Origin: Chryseobacterium gwangjuense
GTDB lineage: Bacteria; Bacteroidota; Bacteroidia; Flavobacteriales; Weeksellaceae
Direction of reading: 5' to 3'
Length of the DNA stretch: 64,000 nt
Assembly (NCBI RefSeq): GCF_021311115.1
Contig: NZ_JAJTNP010000004.1
Coordinates: 62,001-126,000, forward strand
Positions 34,536 to 43,690 of the stretch are shown one piece after another. The translations under genes were made by a program, and so were the position numbers. Below the pieces are notes generated by a model. The model worked only from the letters and a program-made list of their open reading frames with translations. It was not told the DNA's origin and searched no databases. Within the stretch, counting starts at the first letter, position 1. Every line of letters begins with the position of its first letter.

Positions 34536-37500
34536 ATGTTAAATACGAGGACAAGAAGTCTATTTTTTGCTTTGTTTTTAGTGCTTATAAGTAATAATTT
34601 TATGTTTTCTCAAAAAAAAGGGAGAACAGGAATTACTGCTATGCCTACTTCCCAAAGTATGAAAACAGGGGCTTTTATTGATGTAAATACAAGCGCTTAC
34701 CCTGAATCAAACTATGATATTGCCCAATTAATTAAAGATGTACTTATAAAAGGGGGAACATCATGTACTTCTGCCAATATAACAAACGTTACCGTTACTC
34801 CGAATTTATCTGTTTCTAACCAAAACAGAACATGGGGCTTTTTCAATAAAGGAACAACGGCTTTCCCTTTTACGAAAGGAATTGTATTGTCTACAGGATA
34901 TGCAAGAAACGCAGGGAATTCTTTTATTCCGGGTACCTTAAGTAATACGTATTCTACAACGGGAGATACAGACTTGTCTACAGCTTTAGGGGTTGTTAAT
35001 AACTATTATGATGCAACGTATATAGAATTTGATTTTGTACCCACTTCTAATGAAGTTACCTTTAGATATATTTTTGCTTCTGAAGAATATTCAGATGATT
35101 ACCCATGTTCATTTACAGATGGTTTTGCCTTATTGTTGAAACCAAATACACCAGGTTCTACTTACACCAATATGGCTATTTTGCCAGGAACGGCAGGTCC
35201 TGTAAGTGTTAAAAATATTCGTCCTGCTAATCAATTCAGTGGTGCTCCTCTTAGCTGTGGACCATTAAATGCTGCTTATTTTGCAGGATATAATACTGCC
35301 GGAATAGAAACCAACTTTAACGGAAGAACAATTCCTTTAACAGCAAAAGCAACTGTTGTTCCCGGACAATCCTATCATTTTAAAATGGTGTTGGCAGATT
35401 GGGATGATGGTTCGTATGATTCATCTGTATATTTGGAAGCTGGATCATTTGATATAGGAGTGCAAATTTTAGATCCTGCAGGTGTTCAATTGCCGGCTTC
35501 AATTAATGTATGTGATAATCAACCACAAGTATTCAATGCTTCTGTTCAGAATCCGAATGCAACTTACCAATGGTATTTAAATAATAATATTATTCCTGGA
35601 GCAACTTCAAGCTCCTATACGGCAACACAACCCGGAATATACAAAGTAGAAGTACTGGTTCCTGGAAATACGTGTCCCGGAACTGCAACTGTAACAATTG
35701 TCGGTGGAACTTCACCTACCGTTCAGAATGCTACTTTAACGGCTTGTTATGCAGCAGGAAATATCAATTACGACTTAACTTCTGCCCAACCTTCTATAAG
35801 TACAACGGCCGGAGCTACTTTTTCATATTATTTAAACCTTGCCGATGCTAATGCAGGAAACGGAAATACAATACCTACTCCTACCTCATTTTCCAGTGCA
35901 GGAGGACAAACAATTTATGTATTGGTTAAAAACGGTTTCTGTTCAAAAGTGGCTCAGTTGCAATTGGTAAAAGCGGCACAGATCGTTGCTACGATTGCCC
36001 CACCTGCAGCATTAACTTGCGCGACACCTCAGATTACGTTGAACGGATCAGCCTCTACTTATCCAACAGGATCAACATTTAGCTGGACGACTACAGGAGG
36101 AACAATCGTTTCAGGAGGTAATACGCTATCTCCGGTTGTAAGTGCAGCTGGAGTGTATACATTGACTATTTCTAATATATTTGCTCCGGATAATGTGACA
36201 TGTACCTCTGTAGCTAATGTAACGGTAACTGGGAATAGTGCGCCACCTACAACAACTTTAACCGCTTCAAAAGTATTAATATGTGCTGGTGAAAGTGTGA
36301 CCTTAACAGCCGGAGGAGGAGCTACTTATACATGGACTGGTTTGCCTGGAACAGGAAATACCCAAATTGTAGCACCAACAACAACAACGACTTATACGGT
36401 AAATGCAATTGGTGCAAATGGATGTGCTTCACAAACTCCTGCGACGATCACCATTGAAGTTTCCCAGCCTATAACAGTGCAAAATGCAACATTAATTAAA
36501 TGCTATCAACCGGGAAATATTACTTATGACTTAACTTCAGCACAAACTCAGATAACATCTACGGTAACTGGTGTTACTTTTGCCTATTATATAAATCAGG
36601 CTGATGCCATTGCCGGGAATGCTAATACCATTGTTACTCCTACGGCTTTTCCAAGTGCAGGAAACCAAACAATCTATGTGTTGGTTAAAAATGGAGGATG
36701 TAGCTATGTGGTTAATTTATTATTATTAAAAAGCCAGGTAACCACTTTAACGATTGCAGCACCTCAGAATATTACTTGTACAGTAGCGCAGATTACTTTG
36801 AATGCTTCATCTTCGGTGATTCCGACAGGATCTACTATTGCATGGACGACTACAGGTGGAAATATCGTTTCAGGGGCAAATACGTTAACTCCGGTTGTAA
36901 ATGCTGGAGGAGTATATACATTAACGGTTTCAAATACTTCACAACCTGGCAATTTAAATTGTACTTATACCGCCAATGTTACGGTAACAGAAGATAAAGT
37001 TGCGCCGGTTGCGAATGTGACATCATCTGTGGCTCAGATATGTCCGGGAGAATCGGTAACACTTACTGCAACGGGCGGTGCTACCTATAATTGGGGAAAT
37101 GGTTTGACAGGGAACGGAAGTACTCAAACTGTTTCGCCGGCAACAACAACGACTTATACTGTATTTGCAGTAGGAGCAAATGGTTGTATTTCTCAGAACC
37201 AGGCATCTGTTACGGTGGTTGTAGGGCCTCCTACGGCAGGAATATCAGCCTCAAAATCAAAAATATGTGCAGGAGAGCCTGTGACTTTATTGGCAACTGG
37301 TGGAGTGACTTATAACTGGATAGGTTTACCAGGAACTGGAAATACTCAAGTTGTTACACCACAAACTACAACAACTTATACAGTATATGCTTTAGGAGGA
37401 AACGGATGTTCATCTGTAAATCCTGCGACGATCACAATAGAGGTTGTTCCGGCAATTGTTTCTACTTTAGAAGATGTATACGCTTGTGCAGGAGATTCCG

Positions 37501-38147
37501 GCATTTTTGATGCAGGATCTGGTCCAAATTATACTTATTTATGGAGTACAGGTGTGACTACTCAAACGATGACAACGAATATACCGGGTACTTATACTGT
37601 TGAAATCAGTAATGGAACTTGTTCAAAAATCTTTACTGCTCATTTGTATAATCCGGATCTGCCGCAATTTACTAATGTTGTCTATAATAATGGAACTCTT
37701 ACGATATCAGCAACCAATCCTACGGGTGGAGCATTAGAATATTCTATCGATGGAGGAGTAACTTGGCAGACTTCCAATATATTTATCAATGTTTTAAAAA
37801 ACACGAACTATAATTTAAGAGTAAGAATAAAAGATGCAAAATGTAACACGCCTTTAGAGTTCTTTACATTTGTTGTTAATAATGCTATTACTCCGAATCA
37901 GGACGGTATAAATGATGGAATAGATTTCTCTGGAATAAGTGGTTATAATAATTTTGCAGCCTCTATATTTGATAGATATGGTGCACAAGTATTTAAAGCA
38001 GATAAGTCCAACACAATTTGGAATGGAAATATCAAAAATATGAACGTTCCTACTGGTACTTATTGGTATAGAGTGCAATGGGAAAATCCGGCAAGCAAAA
38101 AGCTAGAACAGCGAAGTGGCTGGATTTTACTTAAAAATAGAAATTAA
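34536..38147 (+). CDS. choice-of-anchor L surface protein with T9SS type B sorting domain (paralogue 2, long form)
   Basis: The 1203-residue protein has the same order as its neighbours: signal peptide (LFFALFLVLISNNFMFS), choice-of-anchor L domain (FIDVNTSAYPESNYDIAQLI, FRYIFASEEYSDDYPCSFTD, HFKMVLADWDDGSYDSSVYL), Ig-like domains and a type B sorting domain (NAITPNQDGINDGIDF to GWILLKN). It is longer because a module of 252 residues is duplicated. QNATLTACYAAGNINYDLTS begins one copy at residue 397 and QNATLIKCYQPGNITYDLTS the next at 649, and a further CAGEPVTLLATGGVTYNW domain follows. The extra modules would extend the stalk between anchor-L head and cell surface. Confidence 0.9.
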   Translation: MLNTRTRSLFFALFLVLISNNFMFSQKKGRTGITAMPTSQSMKTGAFIDVNTSAYPESNYDIAQLIKDVLIKGGTSCTSANITNVTVTPNLSVSNQNRTWGFFNKGTTAFPFTKGIVLSTGYARNAGNSFIPGTLSNTYSTTGDTDLSTALGVVNNYYDATYIEFDFVPTSNEVTFRYIFASEEYSDDYPCSFTDGFALLLKPNTPGSTYTNMAILPGTAGPVSVKNIRPANQFSGAPLSCGPLNAAYFAGYNTAGIETNFNGRTIPLTAKATVVPGQSYHFKMVLADWDDGSYDSSVYLEAGSFDIGVQILDPAGVQLPASINVCDNQPQVFNASVQNPNATYQWYLNNNIIPGATSSSYTATQPGIYKVEVLVPGNTCPGTATVTIVGGTSPTVQNATLTACYAAGNINYDLTSAQPSISTTAGATFSYYLNLADANAGNGNTIPTPTSFSSAGGQTIYVLVKNGFCSKVAQLQLVKAAQIVATIAPPAALTCATPQITLNGSASTYPTGSTFSWTTTGGTIVSGGNTLSPVVSAAGVYTLTISNIFAPDNVTCTSVANVTVTGNSAPPTTTLTASKVLICAGESVTLTAGGGATYTWTGLPGTGNTQIVAPTTTTTYTVNAIGANGCASQTPATITIEVSQPITVQNATLIKCYQPGNITYDLTSAQTQITSTVTGVTFAYYINQADAIAGNANTIVTPTAFPSAGNQTIYVLVKNGGCSYVVNLLLLKSQVTTLTIAAPQNITCTVAQITLNASSSVIPTGSTIAWTTTGGNIVSGANTLTPVVNAGGVYTLTVSNTSQPGNLNCTYTANVTVTEDKVAPVANVTSSVAQICPGESVTLTATGGATYNWGNGLTGNGSTQTVSPATTTTYTVFAVGANGCISQNQASVTVVVGPPTAGISASKSKICAGEPVTLLATGGVTYNWIGLPGTGNTQVVTPQTTTTYTVYALGGNGCSSVNPATITIEVVPAIVSTLEDVYACAGDSGIFDAGSGPNYTYLWSTGVTTQTMTTNIPGTYTVEISNGTCSKIFTAHLYNPDLPQFTNVVYNNGTLTISATNPTGGALEYSIDGGVTWQTSNIFINVLKNTNYNLRVRIKDAKCNTPLEFFTFVVNNAITPNQDGINDGIDFSGISGYNNFAASIFDRYGAQVFKADKSNTIWNGNIKNMNVPTGTYWYRVQWENPASKKLEQRSGWILLKNRN
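35724..37235 (+). repeat. tandem duplication of a 756-bp coding module
   Basis: Two in-frame copies (35724-36479 and 36480-37235) encode the same domain order. It runs from the QNATL...YDLTSAQ start through a TWTTTGG/AWTTTGG Ig-like domain to a CxGESVTLTAxGGATYxW domain. Paralogues 1 and 3 have a single, shorter version. Confidence 0.75.
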
Positions 38148-38154
38148 AATTATC

Positions 38155-38190
38155 GAAAATAGTCTTCATATTAATGGAGGCTATTTTTTT
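38155..38190 (+). terminator. terminator after paralogue 2
   Basis: AAAATAGTCTTCAT pairs with ATGGAGGCTATTTT, using two G-U pairs, and a T run follows. Confidence 0.75.
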
Positions 38191-38234
38191 TATATAAAAA
38201 TGGATAAATGTGTGTCATATATTTAAAAATAAAT

Positions 38235-38242
38235 TAAATTTG
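38235..38242 (+). promoter_or_regulatory. -7 box TAAATTTG of paralogue 3
   Basis: TAAATTTG matches TAnnTTTG and lies 17 bases before the ATG, as in the two paralogues upstream. Confidence 0.6.
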
Positions 38243-38259
38243 TTTAAACAAATAATATT

Positions 38260-40638
38260 ATGAAGAGATATCTATTAGCTTTATCTTTTATTTTATCAAC
38301 AAATCTTGTGTTTTCACAAACTGACCAGACACGAAAGGTTCCGAAACCTAATACTAGCTTGGCCAAAAAGCAAGGGGCATTTATTGATGTTAATACACCA
38401 ACGTATACTGAGTCTAGTTTTAATATTACTCAATTGGTTAAGGATGTATTGATATCTTCCGGAACGAACTCTTGTGTTACCCCTCAAGTTTCAAATGTGC
38501 AGGTAAGCCCTAATTTGCCTGCAACTAACGATGACAGAGCGTGGGGATACTTTAATAGAGGAACGACCAGCTTTCCTTTTAAAGACGGGATTGTATTGGT
38601 AACTGGCAAGGCAAAGCGTACAGGAAATGATTATGTTGATGTAAACAGTGCCTTAAGTGATATCGTAGGGACAAATAGTGATCCTGATCTAGTAGCAGCC
38701 ACAAACCCGACTAAACCATTGAAGGATGCTGTAATTTTGGAATTTGATTTTGTTCCGACTTCTTCACAGGTAAAATTTAATTATCTTTTTGCTTCTGAAG
38801 AATATACAGGTACTTACCCTTGTAGTTTCTCAGATGCGTTTGCATTACTACTTAAACCTATTGCAGGAGGACCATATCAAAACATGGCGGTTCTTCCGGG
38901 GAGTGCGGGTCCGGTAAGTGTTACTAATATTCGTCCGGCAACAACATTTGCTGGTGGACCATTAGGTTGTGCTGCTATGAACGCTGCATTTTTTGGAGGC
39001 TATAATACCACTAATATCGAAACCAACTTTAACGGAAGAACAGTTCCTTTAACGGCAACTGCAACAGTAGTAGCAGGGCAGGCTTATCACTTTAAAATGG
39101 TAATTGCTGATGCAGGTGATACCGCATTTGACTCTGCTGTTTTCTTGGAAGGAGGATCATTTAATATTGGGGTAGAATTGTTAGATCCAAGTGGAGCTAC
39201 ATTACCTGAAGAAATTAATGTTTGTGATAATGAACCTCAGGTGATTACTGCTTCTGTAAGTGATCCTAATGTCAACTATAAATGGTATTATAATAATGGT
39301 ACCACTACGACTGTAATACCTGGAGCTACTACAAACTCTATTACAGCAATTCTACCGGGAACATATACTGTTGAAGTATCTTATCCGGGAAGTCCTTGTC
39401 CGGGAACAGCTTCTATTGTTATTAATGGAGGAACAACACCTTCTGCTCAGGATGCTACTTTACTTCATTGTGCAACTCCTGATGTTCCTGATTTTGATTT
39501 AAATTTCTCAAAACCATTGATTAGCAATACACCGGGAGCGGTATTCCGTTTTTATGTAAATCAAACGGATGCTGTCGCTCAAAATAATAACTATATTCAG
39601 GATCCTTATCATTTTAATGGTACTGATGGACAAATTCTGTATGTTGTAGTTTCAAATGGAGGCTTCTGTAGTAAAATGGTGAAGTTGACACTTGCCAAAG
39701 AAACAACACCTACGGTGACTTTAATGTCTACAAAATTGAAAATTTGCCCTGGAGATTCAGTAGATTTAACAGCAACAGGAGGAACTACTTATCAATGGAG
39801 TAATTTTTCAGGTACAGGAGGTACTCAGACTGTGACATTAGATCATACAACTACATTTCAAGTATATGCAGTAGGTGTTAAAGGTTGCGTTTCTGTAAAA
39901 CCGGCAACAGTTACTGTAGAAGTGGTTCCTGCTATTGTTACAGCTTTAAAAGATGTTGAAACTTGTATCGGAGATAGAGTTACTTTAGATGCTGGAACAG
40001 GTCCGAATTATAAGTATCTGTGGAGTACAGGTGAATCTACACAAACCATAAGTGTTGATAAATTAGGAATTTATTCGGTTACTATTGATAACGGATATTG
40101 TAAGAGAAAATTTAGTGCAAAAGTATTGGCAGCAGCCTCTCCTTTCATTACAGCTCTGAACTATGATAACAATAATACGCTGACCGTAACTGCAAATAAT
40201 CCTCCGATTAATAATATTCCTACAGTATTAGAATATTCTATTGACGGAATTAACTGGCAGACTTCAAATGTATTCAGTGGATTAACTGATAATACAAACT
40301 ATACGGTTCAGGTAAGAACGCAGGGAAAAAGCTGTCAAAACGCGGTAGACTTCTTTACATTACATATTAATAATATCATTACTCCGAACCAGGATGGTGT
40401 GAATGATGTTCTAGATCTTAAAGCTTTAGGAGATTTCGATAACTTTACAGGTTCTGTGTATGACAGATATGGTGTTGAAATCTTTAGATTTACAAAACAA
40501 AACCCAGTTTGGAATGGTACTGTAGGAGGAAAAAGATTACCAACTTCAACGTATTGGTATAAATTTAACTTCCAGTATCCAAAATCAAAAGTACAGATGA
40601 ACAGCTCTGGATGGATTATGTTGAAAAACAGGGAATAA
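38260..40638 (+). CDS. choice-of-anchor L surface protein with T9SS type B sorting domain (paralogue 3)
   Basis: The 792-residue protein has a signal peptide (LLALSFILSTNLVFSQ). The choice-of-anchor L domain contains FIDVNTPTYTESSFNITQLV, FNYLFASEEYTGTYPCSFSD and HFKMVIADAGDTAFDSAVFL. Ig-like domains follow (VCDNEPQVITASVSDPN, KICPGDSVDLTATGGTTYQW, IGDRVTLDAGTGPNYKYLW), then the type B sorting domain (NIITPNQDGVNDVLDL to GWIMLKN). In length and in the FRFYVNQTDAVAQNNNYI segment it is closest to paralogue 1. It ends in a terminator shared with the convergent ksgA gene. Confidence 0.9.
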   Translation: MKRYLLALSFILSTNLVFSQTDQTRKVPKPNTSLAKKQGAFIDVNTPTYTESSFNITQLVKDVLISSGTNSCVTPQVSNVQVSPNLPATNDDRAWGYFNRGTTSFPFKDGIVLVTGKAKRTGNDYVDVNSALSDIVGTNSDPDLVAATNPTKPLKDAVILEFDFVPTSSQVKFNYLFASEEYTGTYPCSFSDAFALLLKPIAGGPYQNMAVLPGSAGPVSVTNIRPATTFAGGPLGCAAMNAAFFGGYNTTNIETNFNGRTVPLTATATVVAGQAYHFKMVIADAGDTAFDSAVFLEGGSFNIGVELLDPSGATLPEEINVCDNEPQVITASVSDPNVNYKWYYNNGTTTTVIPGATTNSITAILPGTYTVEVSYPGSPCPGTASIVINGGTTPSAQDATLLHCATPDVPDFDLNFSKPLISNTPGAVFRFYVNQTDAVAQNNNYIQDPYHFNGTDGQILYVVVSNGGFCSKMVKLTLAKETTPTVTLMSTKLKICPGDSVDLTATGGTTYQWSNFSGTGGTQTVTLDHTTTFQVYAVGVKGCVSVKPATVTVEVVPAIVTALKDVETCIGDRVTLDAGTGPNYKYLWSTGESTQTISVDKLGIYSVTIDNGYCKRKFSAKVLAAASPFITALNYDNNNTLTVTANNPPINNIPTVLEYSIDGINWQTSNVFSGLTDNTNYTVQVRTQGKSCQNAVDFFTLHINNIITPNQDGVNDVLDLKALGDFDNFTGSVYDRYGVEIFRFTKQNPVWNGTVGGKRLPTSTYWYKFNFQYPKSKVQMNSSGWIMLKNRE

Positions 40639-40655
40639 CAATATTTAAAATAATT

Positions 40656-40688
40656 AAAAAGCCTTTCAAATTTTTGAAAGGCTTTTAT
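40656..40688. terminator. bidirectional terminator between paralogue 3 and ksgA
   Basis: AAAAAGCCTTTCAAA and TTTGAAAGGCTTTT form a hairpin with A and T runs on both sides, in a 69-base gap between convergent genes. Confidence 0.85.
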
Positions 40689-40707
40689 TTTTTTAGTGTG
40701 ATGAAAG

Positions 40708-41478
40708 TTATTGGTTTTCTTTCCAAAGTTGAGTGAAGGCAATAAAGTCTGAAACACTCAGTTCTTCCGCTCTTTTATCTAAAAATTCGTGCGTTTTTAA
40801 AGCTTCCGGAATATTGAGAACTTTCAAAGCATTGGATAGCTTTTTTCTTCTTTGATTGAATCCTGCTTTTACAATTTGCTTAAATAAAACCTCATTTCCG
40901 GTCAAGCCTTCTTTTGGGTTTCTTGTAATTCTGATCACCCCGGATTTTACTTTTGGCGGTGGATTGAATACATTCTCATGAACAGTAAACAAATAGGTGG
41001 TATCATAATAAGCCTGAATTAAAACAGACAATATTCCGTAATCTTTCGTTCTCGGAACAGCGGCTGTTCTTTCAGCAACTTCCTTTTGAAACATTCCCAC
41101 CATTTCAGGAATCAGTTCGTAATGATCGATGATCTGAAATAAAATTTGCGAAGAAATATTATAAGGGAAATTTCCGATAATGGCAATCTGCTCACCGTTG
41201 GTAAACTGAAAATCCTGTTTCAGGAAATCTCCGACAAAAGTTTCTTCAGTTATTTTAGAATAGTTGTTTTTTAAGTATTCTATAGATTCCTTATCAATTT
41301 CAGCAAGATAAATGTTTTGATCTTTTTCCAAAAGGTATTTGGTAAGAACTCCCATTCCGGGACCTACTTCCATTACATTATTATAGCTCTCAAAACTAAG
41401 ACCTTCTACTATTTTTCTTGCGATGTTTTCATCCGTCAAAAAGTGTTGACCAAGATGCTTTTTTGCTTTTACACTCAA
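40708..41478 (-). CDS. rsmA: 16S rRNA (adenine1518/1519-N6)-dimethyltransferase
   Basis: The 256-residue protein is KsgA/RsmA. It has KKHLGQHFLTDENIARKIVE at the N-terminus, the SAM loop MEVGPGMGVLT, an acidic AEIDKESIEYLK strand and the catalytic IGNFPYNISSQI (NLPY motif with Phe). The C-terminal VRITRNP, FNQRRKKLSNALK and RAEELSVSDFIAF segments complete it. It dimethylates two adenines in helix 45 of 16S rRNA during small-subunit assembly. The start codon is TTG, preceded in frame by a TAA, so no longer version is possible. It is divergent from ftsX with a 92-base gap. Confidence 0.95.
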   Translation of the reverse strand: MSVKAKKHLGQHFLTDENIARKIVEGLSFESYNNVMEVGPGMGVLTKYLLEKDQNIYLAEIDKESIEYLKNNYSKITEETFVGDFLKQDFQFTNGEQIAIIGNFPYNISSQILFQIIDHYELIPEMVGMFQKEVAERTAAVPRTKDYGILSVLIQAYYDTTYLFTVHENVFNPPPKVKSGVIRITRNPKEGLTGNEVLFKQIVKAGFNQRRKKLSNALKVLNIPEALKTHEFLDKRAEELSVSDFIAFTQLWKENQ

Positions 41479-41570
41479 TGTTTTTTATGATTTTATTAAC
41501 AGTGATTTTCTCTTTTTCGTTCCCAAATTTCGGAAGTTTTTTTCTATTTTAGCCAAAAATTTTAATATTA

Positions 41571-42470
41571 ATGGCTAAATCTGTAGATGAGTTTAATAAG
41601 AAAAGGCTTAGGTCTAGCAATATTACAGTAGTAATAAGTATTGCCTTAGTGTTATTTTTGTTAGGATTAATGGGGCTTATTTTAATTAATGCTCAAAAAT
41701 ATTCTGACTATATCAAAGAACAGCTTGTAGTGAATGCTTACTTTGATGAAAATTATGATGCTAAAGACTCTGTAAAAATTGCAAAACTGGAAGAAGAAAC
41801 CTTTAAAAAAGTACAGACTTTAGCTCCGGTGAAGAGAGCAACCTATATCTCGAGAGAAAAAGCGGCTCAGGAAGCCAAAAAAAGTATGGGAATCGACAGT
41901 GATGCCCTGTTTGAAGAAAATATTTTTCCGTCATCTATAGAAGTTGCCTTAAAACCTGAATATGTAGATCCTGCAAAAATAGATGAAGCGATTAAAATTA
42001 TAAGCTCAGTTCCGGGCGTTGTAGACGTGAAGAACGATAGCAGTCTTATGGTAGATGTATACAACAACCTAAATAGAATTTTGAAGTGGATTTTAGGATT
42101 CTCTCTTTTATTCCTGGTATTGGCTGTCGTATTGATTAACAACTCGATTCGTCTGAAGATCTTCTCCAAAAGATTTATCATTAAAACCATGCAGTTGGTA
42201 GGGGCAAAAAGAAGGTTTATTTTGAAGCCATTCATCATAGAAGCGGTTATTTTAGGGGCTATTGGTTCAGTAATAGGTCTTTTAGCATTATTTGGAGTTT
42301 GGTATTACTTCACAAGTCAAATTGGTTCTGCATTCGTACAAGATAATCAACAATATTTCTGGTTGGTGTTACTAGTGTTGGGAGTAGGTATTTTTATTAC
42401 AGTATTGAGTACCGTAATTGCAACCTGGAGATTCCTGAAAACGAATGTTGATGATTTATATTATTCATAA
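41571..42470 (+). CDS. ftsX: cell division protein FtsX (ABC permease-like)
   Basis: The 299-residue protein has the FtsX layout: a cytosolic N-terminus, a first membrane helix (~19-42), a periplasmic domain of about 120 residues (VVNAYFDENYDAKDSVKIAKLE, SSIEVALKPEYVDPAKIDE), and three more helices with the conserved LINNSIRLKIFSKRFIIKTM and LVGAKRRFILKPFIIEA. With the ATPase FtsE, not seen here, it controls peptidoglycan hydrolases during division. It heads a dense seven-gene string (DUF3098, uppP, hypothetical, truB, beta-barrel, rluF), much of which is conserved in flavobacteria. Confidence 0.92.
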   Translation: MAKSVDEFNKKRLRSSNITVVISIALVLFLLGLMGLILINAQKYSDYIKEQLVVNAYFDENYDAKDSVKIAKLEEETFKKVQTLAPVKRATYISREKAAQEAKKSMGIDSDALFEENIFPSSIEVALKPEYVDPAKIDEAIKIISSVPGVVDVKNDSSLMVDVYNNLNRILKWILGFSLLFLVLAVVLINNSIRLKIFSKRFIIKTMQLVGAKRRFILKPFIIEAVILGAIGSVIGLLALFGVWYYFTSQIGSAFVQDNQQYFWLVLLVLGVGIFITVLSTVIATWRFLKTNVDDLYYS

Positions 42471-42472
42471 AA

Positions 42473-42769
42473 ATGAGCAATAAAACAAATAAATTTTCCG
42501 CAGCGGATTACGGAAAAGAAACAGAAGCTTCCGAAGAAAAAACTTTTTACTTTGGAAAAGAAAACTTTAAATGGATGTTAATAGGATTAGCATTTATTCT
42601 TGTTGGCTTTCTTTTGATGATGGGTCCGGATGCAAATACAGTAGATGGAAAATTTGATCCGAATTCTTGGAATGACGATATCTTTTCTATCCGTAGAATC
42701 AGAATTGCACCACTATTTGTAGTCATTGGTTTTGCTATTGAAGTGTACGCGATTTTGAAAAAAAAATAA
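42473..42769 (+). CDS. DUF3098 membrane protein
   Basis: The 98-residue protein has a polar N-terminus, the characteristic FYFGKENFKWMLIGLAFILV start of the first membrane helix, a short loop with MMGPDANTVDGKFDPNSWND and DIFSIRRIRIAP, and a second helix before a lysine tail. This is DUF3098, a Bacteroidota protein of unknown function found beside ftsX. Only 2 bases separate it from ftsX. Context suggests a role in the division or envelope machinery, which is inference. Confidence 0.9.
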   Translation: MSNKTNKFSAADYGKETEASEEKTFYFGKENFKWMLIGLAFILVGFLLMMGPDANTVDGKFDPNSWNDDIFSIRRIRIAPLFVVIGFAIEVYAILKKK

Positions 42770-42789
42770 GAAAATAAATTTTTATTTAG

Positions 42790-42847
42790 AGATTAAGAAA
42801 TTCAGAGATTTAAACAATATGTTCTAAATTTCTGAATTTCTTAATCT
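42790..42847. repeat. long hairpin with GATTAAG core inside the ftsX operon (copy 2)
   Basis: AGATTAAGAAATTCAGA at 42790-42806 is perfectly complementary to TCTGAATTTCTTAATCT at 42831-42847. Five more pairs, one of them G-U, extend the stem to 22 bp around a 14-base loop. It lacks a T tract, so it is more likely a processing, attenuation or REP-like element than a terminator. Confidence 0.75.
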
Positions 42848-42866
42848 TTTAATTTTAACATAAATT

Positions 42867-43688
42867 ATGGATTTAATCAAAGCGATTATTATTGCGATCA
42901 TAGAAGGATTAACAGAATATCTTCCTATTTCTTCAACGGCTCATATGGGGTTTACCGCAAACTTAATGGGACTGCCTGAAGATGAGTTTTTAAAAATGTT
43001 TCAGGTATCTATTCAGTTTGGAGCGATTTTGTCAGTAGTGGTTGCTTATTGGAAAAAATTCTTTGATTTAAACAATCTAAAGTTTTATTATAAATTGGCT
43101 TTTGCAGTAGTTCCTGCTTTAGTTTTAGGATATTTATTCGATGATAAAATTGAAGCGGTTTTAGGAAATCAAATTGCGATTTCATCAGTTTTAGTATTGG
43201 GTGGAGTAGTATTATTGTTTGCTGATCAATGGTTCAAAAACCCTAAAATTGACGATGAAAAAGGAATTACGGTAAAAAAAGCAATTACCATAGGTTTCTG
43301 GCAGTGTTTAGCCATGATGCCGGGAACGAGTAGAAGTGCGGCTTCCATTATTGGTGGTATGACGCAAGGATTAACAAGAAAAGCTGCTGCTGAATTTTCA
43401 TTCTTTTTAGCAGTTCCTACCATGTTGGCAGTAACGGTATATTCGGTTTTTGTAAAAACTTGGGGGAAAGAAACGGCAACTCCACAAAAAGGATATGAAA
43501 TGATTATGGCTTCACAAGATCACATCACTATTTTTATCGTAGGAAATGTGGTGGCATTTATCGTAGCTTTAATTGCGATAAAAGCATTTATCGGAGTTTT
43601 AAATAAATACGGGTTCAAACCTTGGGGTTGGTATCGTATTTTCGTTGGTGTAGCTTTGTTGATTTATTTTTACTTTTTTAAAGTTTAA
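42867..43688 (+). CDS. uppP: undecaprenyl-diphosphate phosphatase
   Basis: The 273-residue polytopic protein is UppP/BacA. The first consensus EGLTEYLPISSTAH (13-26) supplies the catalytic acidic and His residues, and the second, PGTSRSAASIIGG (152-164), supplies the catalytic Arg156. It dephosphorylates undecaprenyl pyrophosphate so that the lipid carrier can be reused for peptidoglycan and surface glycans, and it underlies bacitracin tolerance. It sits in the ftsX operon after a 97-base gap that contains a 22-bp hairpin. The next gene begins 2 bases downstream. Confidence 0.95.
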   Translation: MDLIKAIIIAIIEGLTEYLPISSTAHMGFTANLMGLPEDEFLKMFQVSIQFGAILSVVVAYWKKFFDLNNLKFYYKLAFAVVPALVLGYLFDDKIEAVLGNQIAISSVLVLGGVVLLFADQWFKNPKIDDEKGITVKKAITIGFWQCLAMMPGTSRSAASIIGGMTQGLTRKAAAEFSFFLAVPTMLAVTVYSVFVKTWGKETATPQKGYEMIMASQDHITIFIVGNVVAFIVALIAIKAFIGVLNKYGFKPWGWYRIFVGVALLIYFYFFKV

Positions 43689-43690
43689 CA

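Noticed and set aside
31996-40638. A phage tail, toxin or secretion-system island
   Set aside because: All three large proteins have signal peptides, choice-of-anchor L domains and T9SS type B sorting domains. No integrase, structural phage or effector-immunity genes flank them.
40335-40757. A 140-codon antisense frame over the third choice-of-anchor L gene and the terminator
   Set aside because: It covers the sorting domain antisense and runs through a bidirectional terminator into ksgA.
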